Shown: positions 62,232 to 64,000 of the stretch, in pieces
Numbering within the stretch: position 1 is the stretch's first letter
Layout: each line of letters opens with the position of its first letter
Assembly: GCA_907165135.1 (NCBI GenBank)
Contig: OU015568.1
Span: 9,556,501-9,620,500 of the forward strand
From: Oikopleura dioica
Lineage: Eukaryota > Chordata > Appendicularia > Copelata > Oikopleuridae
Reading direction: 5' to 3'
Length of the DNA: 64,000 bases
Notes under the pieces: model-generated
Databases searched by the model: none
The model's input: only the letters and a program-made list of their open reading frames with translations
What the model was told of the DNA's origin: nothing
Translations under genes and position numbers: made by a program

Positions 62232-64000
62232 GAAGTTCTTCCAAAAGTATCCTCGAAAATAAAACAACCGAACAGGGCTGATGCTGCCTATCAACAAAAA
62301 TATAAAATTACACTATCGCAGTTTGAAAAATGAAACTATCAGCAAAAATGGACGAAGATAGATCTTTTGCCGAGTCGTAAAATGCTCAAGATGAAGAACT
62401 CTGGCCCCTCAAAGGAACCTTTCTTTAGTCACTTTACCTATCTACTATTTACTATTTATGTCTGTACACTTCTGACAGTACTACCTGTAGTACTGGGCTG
62501 AAAACAATCATGATCAAAATGAAATGCTCGCTGAAATGAAGCTTATGCCATGAATTTGCCAGGTTGTTGTTTCTTCTAACTTTGCTAATTTTCGAAATTG
62601 TATTTTAAATAACCCTAGCCACAATTTCTCAGTTGTCAATTGTCGCGGCGCTAACAATCGATTATCCGTATCATCATCAAAAAATATTTCCATCATCCAC
62701 TTATTAACTCTTCAACTTACCAAGTCCTCTAACTAACTCCGAACAAATTCTATCTATCTCTCTCTTATTTTATTTGAAAACTCGAAAATTTGCATGCTCG
62801 AACTCACAAAAAACACCTCTGAAAATAATACTATCTACCTGAATATGAATATAATATTATATTATTATATCGTATAATATAAATTATATAGAACGTATCT
62901 TTATACAACCCAATTTCATAGAACTCAAAAGGTTTCGACTCCATTTTTTTTCTCTCTCTCTCTTTGACATTCCAATCTTGCCTGTCCATAATTTTCCTCC
63001 AAACAGAACTAGAGGATGCTCAAGCTCCCGTAAATAAACTATATGTATGCAAAAAAATAAGAATGAGTTTCTGTAGTCAAATCAAATCTACAGAGCTCTC
63101 CTTCTCTTCTTGTAATTTGCAAAAGCAGTTGACCCAAAAATTGTAAGAGAATCCATTGAAGACGATAAAGAGCATCTTCAGCAGAAGAAAAGTTCAAATC
63201 AAGCGTATATTTCTAATATTGAGCATATCCGGCTCTTACTCCGGAATTCCTAATACTTTCCTTATTTGTTGCCGCGAAGCTGGAATTTAGTACCGTCATC
63301 GAAAATTGCCCGTTTTATGTGATTTGCGGAAGGATTCGCTGAACTTGAAGCAGCGCTCGTTTTTGTCACCTATGCAAAAAAATATTTCAGCGAATGTTCC
63401 TTTGTTAGGAATCTTGTATTTTCTCAGCAGCTTCTTGACGGTTACTACATAATTATTTTTATGTAAATTTGGCCGCTCTTAAATATTTCTTTAAAAACCT
63501 TCATATATTTTCCTTTTGTTTACGGCCTCGCCCAACGAACAACCGCTAATAAATGCTTCTTGTAGTTTTCATATGCAGGTGCTAGCTTATAAAAAAAAAC
63601 GAGAAAAACCTGAGAATTTTAATCGGGTTCTCTCAAATTTCGAACATTGAGCTCTTTATCGGCAGATCTTAGGTAGAATGCACTGGGTTTCATACGGCAT
63701 TCTAGTGGTCTGATCTATTTTAAAGAATCGGCTGATTAGAATTCCTTATCGAAATTTGCCAAAATTTCAGTTTTAGAACCAGATCTTCTAGTAGTTAGAC
63801 TTCGTTTTTACCATGTATAAAGATCGGATACACGACGTTTTCCTCAAACCGACGTTTTCCTCAACCGACGTTTTCGTTAAACCGACGTTCTCCTCAATGA
63901 TCAGAACGTCGGTTTGATCAAAACGTCGGCTTAATGAAAACGTCGGTTTTCCCTAAAAATGCGGGGGCAATCAGAGCGAATGAGATGAGGCTCTTTTTGG
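62232..64000. other. Downstream intergenic region
   Basis: 3' UTR of BICD, then AT-rich DNA with an AT microsatellite (about 62850-62890) and a CT run (about 62950-62965). No supported gene. A repeat cluster at 63832-63951 is listed separately. Confidence 0.5.
63832..63951. repeat. Cluster of ACCGACGTTTT words, direct then inverted
   Basis: About four copies of accgacgtttt-like words on the plus strand (63832-63890) face three copies of aacgtcggttt (63904-63940) around a central tgatca. This gives a long imperfect hairpin. Probably the end or whole of a MITE; borders not resolved. Confidence 0.7.

Overview
The window is nuclear DNA from an animal with a very compact genome. Genes are broken by many tiny introns (mostly about 40-60 bp), lie as little as 35-200 bp apart on one strand, and often start right behind a TTTCAG|(A)ATG acceptor, as expected for spliced-leader trans-splicing of operons. 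Several introns only fit the reading frame with GC-AG, GA-AG or GG-AG ends. Together with animal genes such as VANGL, BICD, an SH2-SH2 phosphatase and condensin G, this points to a larvacean tunicate (Oikopleura-like). The species is inference, not proof.

Layout. 1-3.6 kb (minus): 5' part of enolase, then glycogen branching enzyme GBE1. 5.2-9.4 kb (plus): poly(A) polymerase, with a palindromic MITE in a distal intron. 10.2-12.6 kb (plus): the planar-polarity gene VANGL. 12.6-22.5 kb is gene-poor: a 64-codon gene, an unidentified minus-strand gene, and a RING gene whose RING is split by a MITE. 22.5-24.5 kb (minus): three tandem paralogous genes coding an Arg-rich N-terminus plus a diverged cold-shock-like domain. 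24.6-26.2 kb (plus): a two-domain doublecortin gene. 26.2-29.5 kb: a near-complete Penelope-like retroelement with a 12-bp target duplication. 30.2-33.6 kb (minus): class I myosin. 34.9-36.2 kb: DNA transposon remnants.

From 36.5 to 62.2 kb every gene is on the plus strand: DNLZ, a PIP-box/TFIIS-like protein, an unknown helical protein, HELQ, MGST1, TIPRL, RAD54L, a membrane olfactomedin protein, a small unknown, a NEK8/9-like kinase, NCAPG, an SHP-type phosphatase and BICD. The first seven are closely spaced and probably form one operon that includes two homologous-recombination genes (HELQ, RAD54L).

The most interesting signals are two MITEs that sit inside coding exons and appear to act as introns (RING gene, TIPRL), the cold-shock-like gene trio, the PIP-box/TFIIS hybrid, and a transposon carrying a hairpin satellite inside an intron. 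At least six otherwise good genes need one extra base to stay in frame, usually at a homopolymer. That looks like systematic single-base loss in the assembly rather than gene decay.
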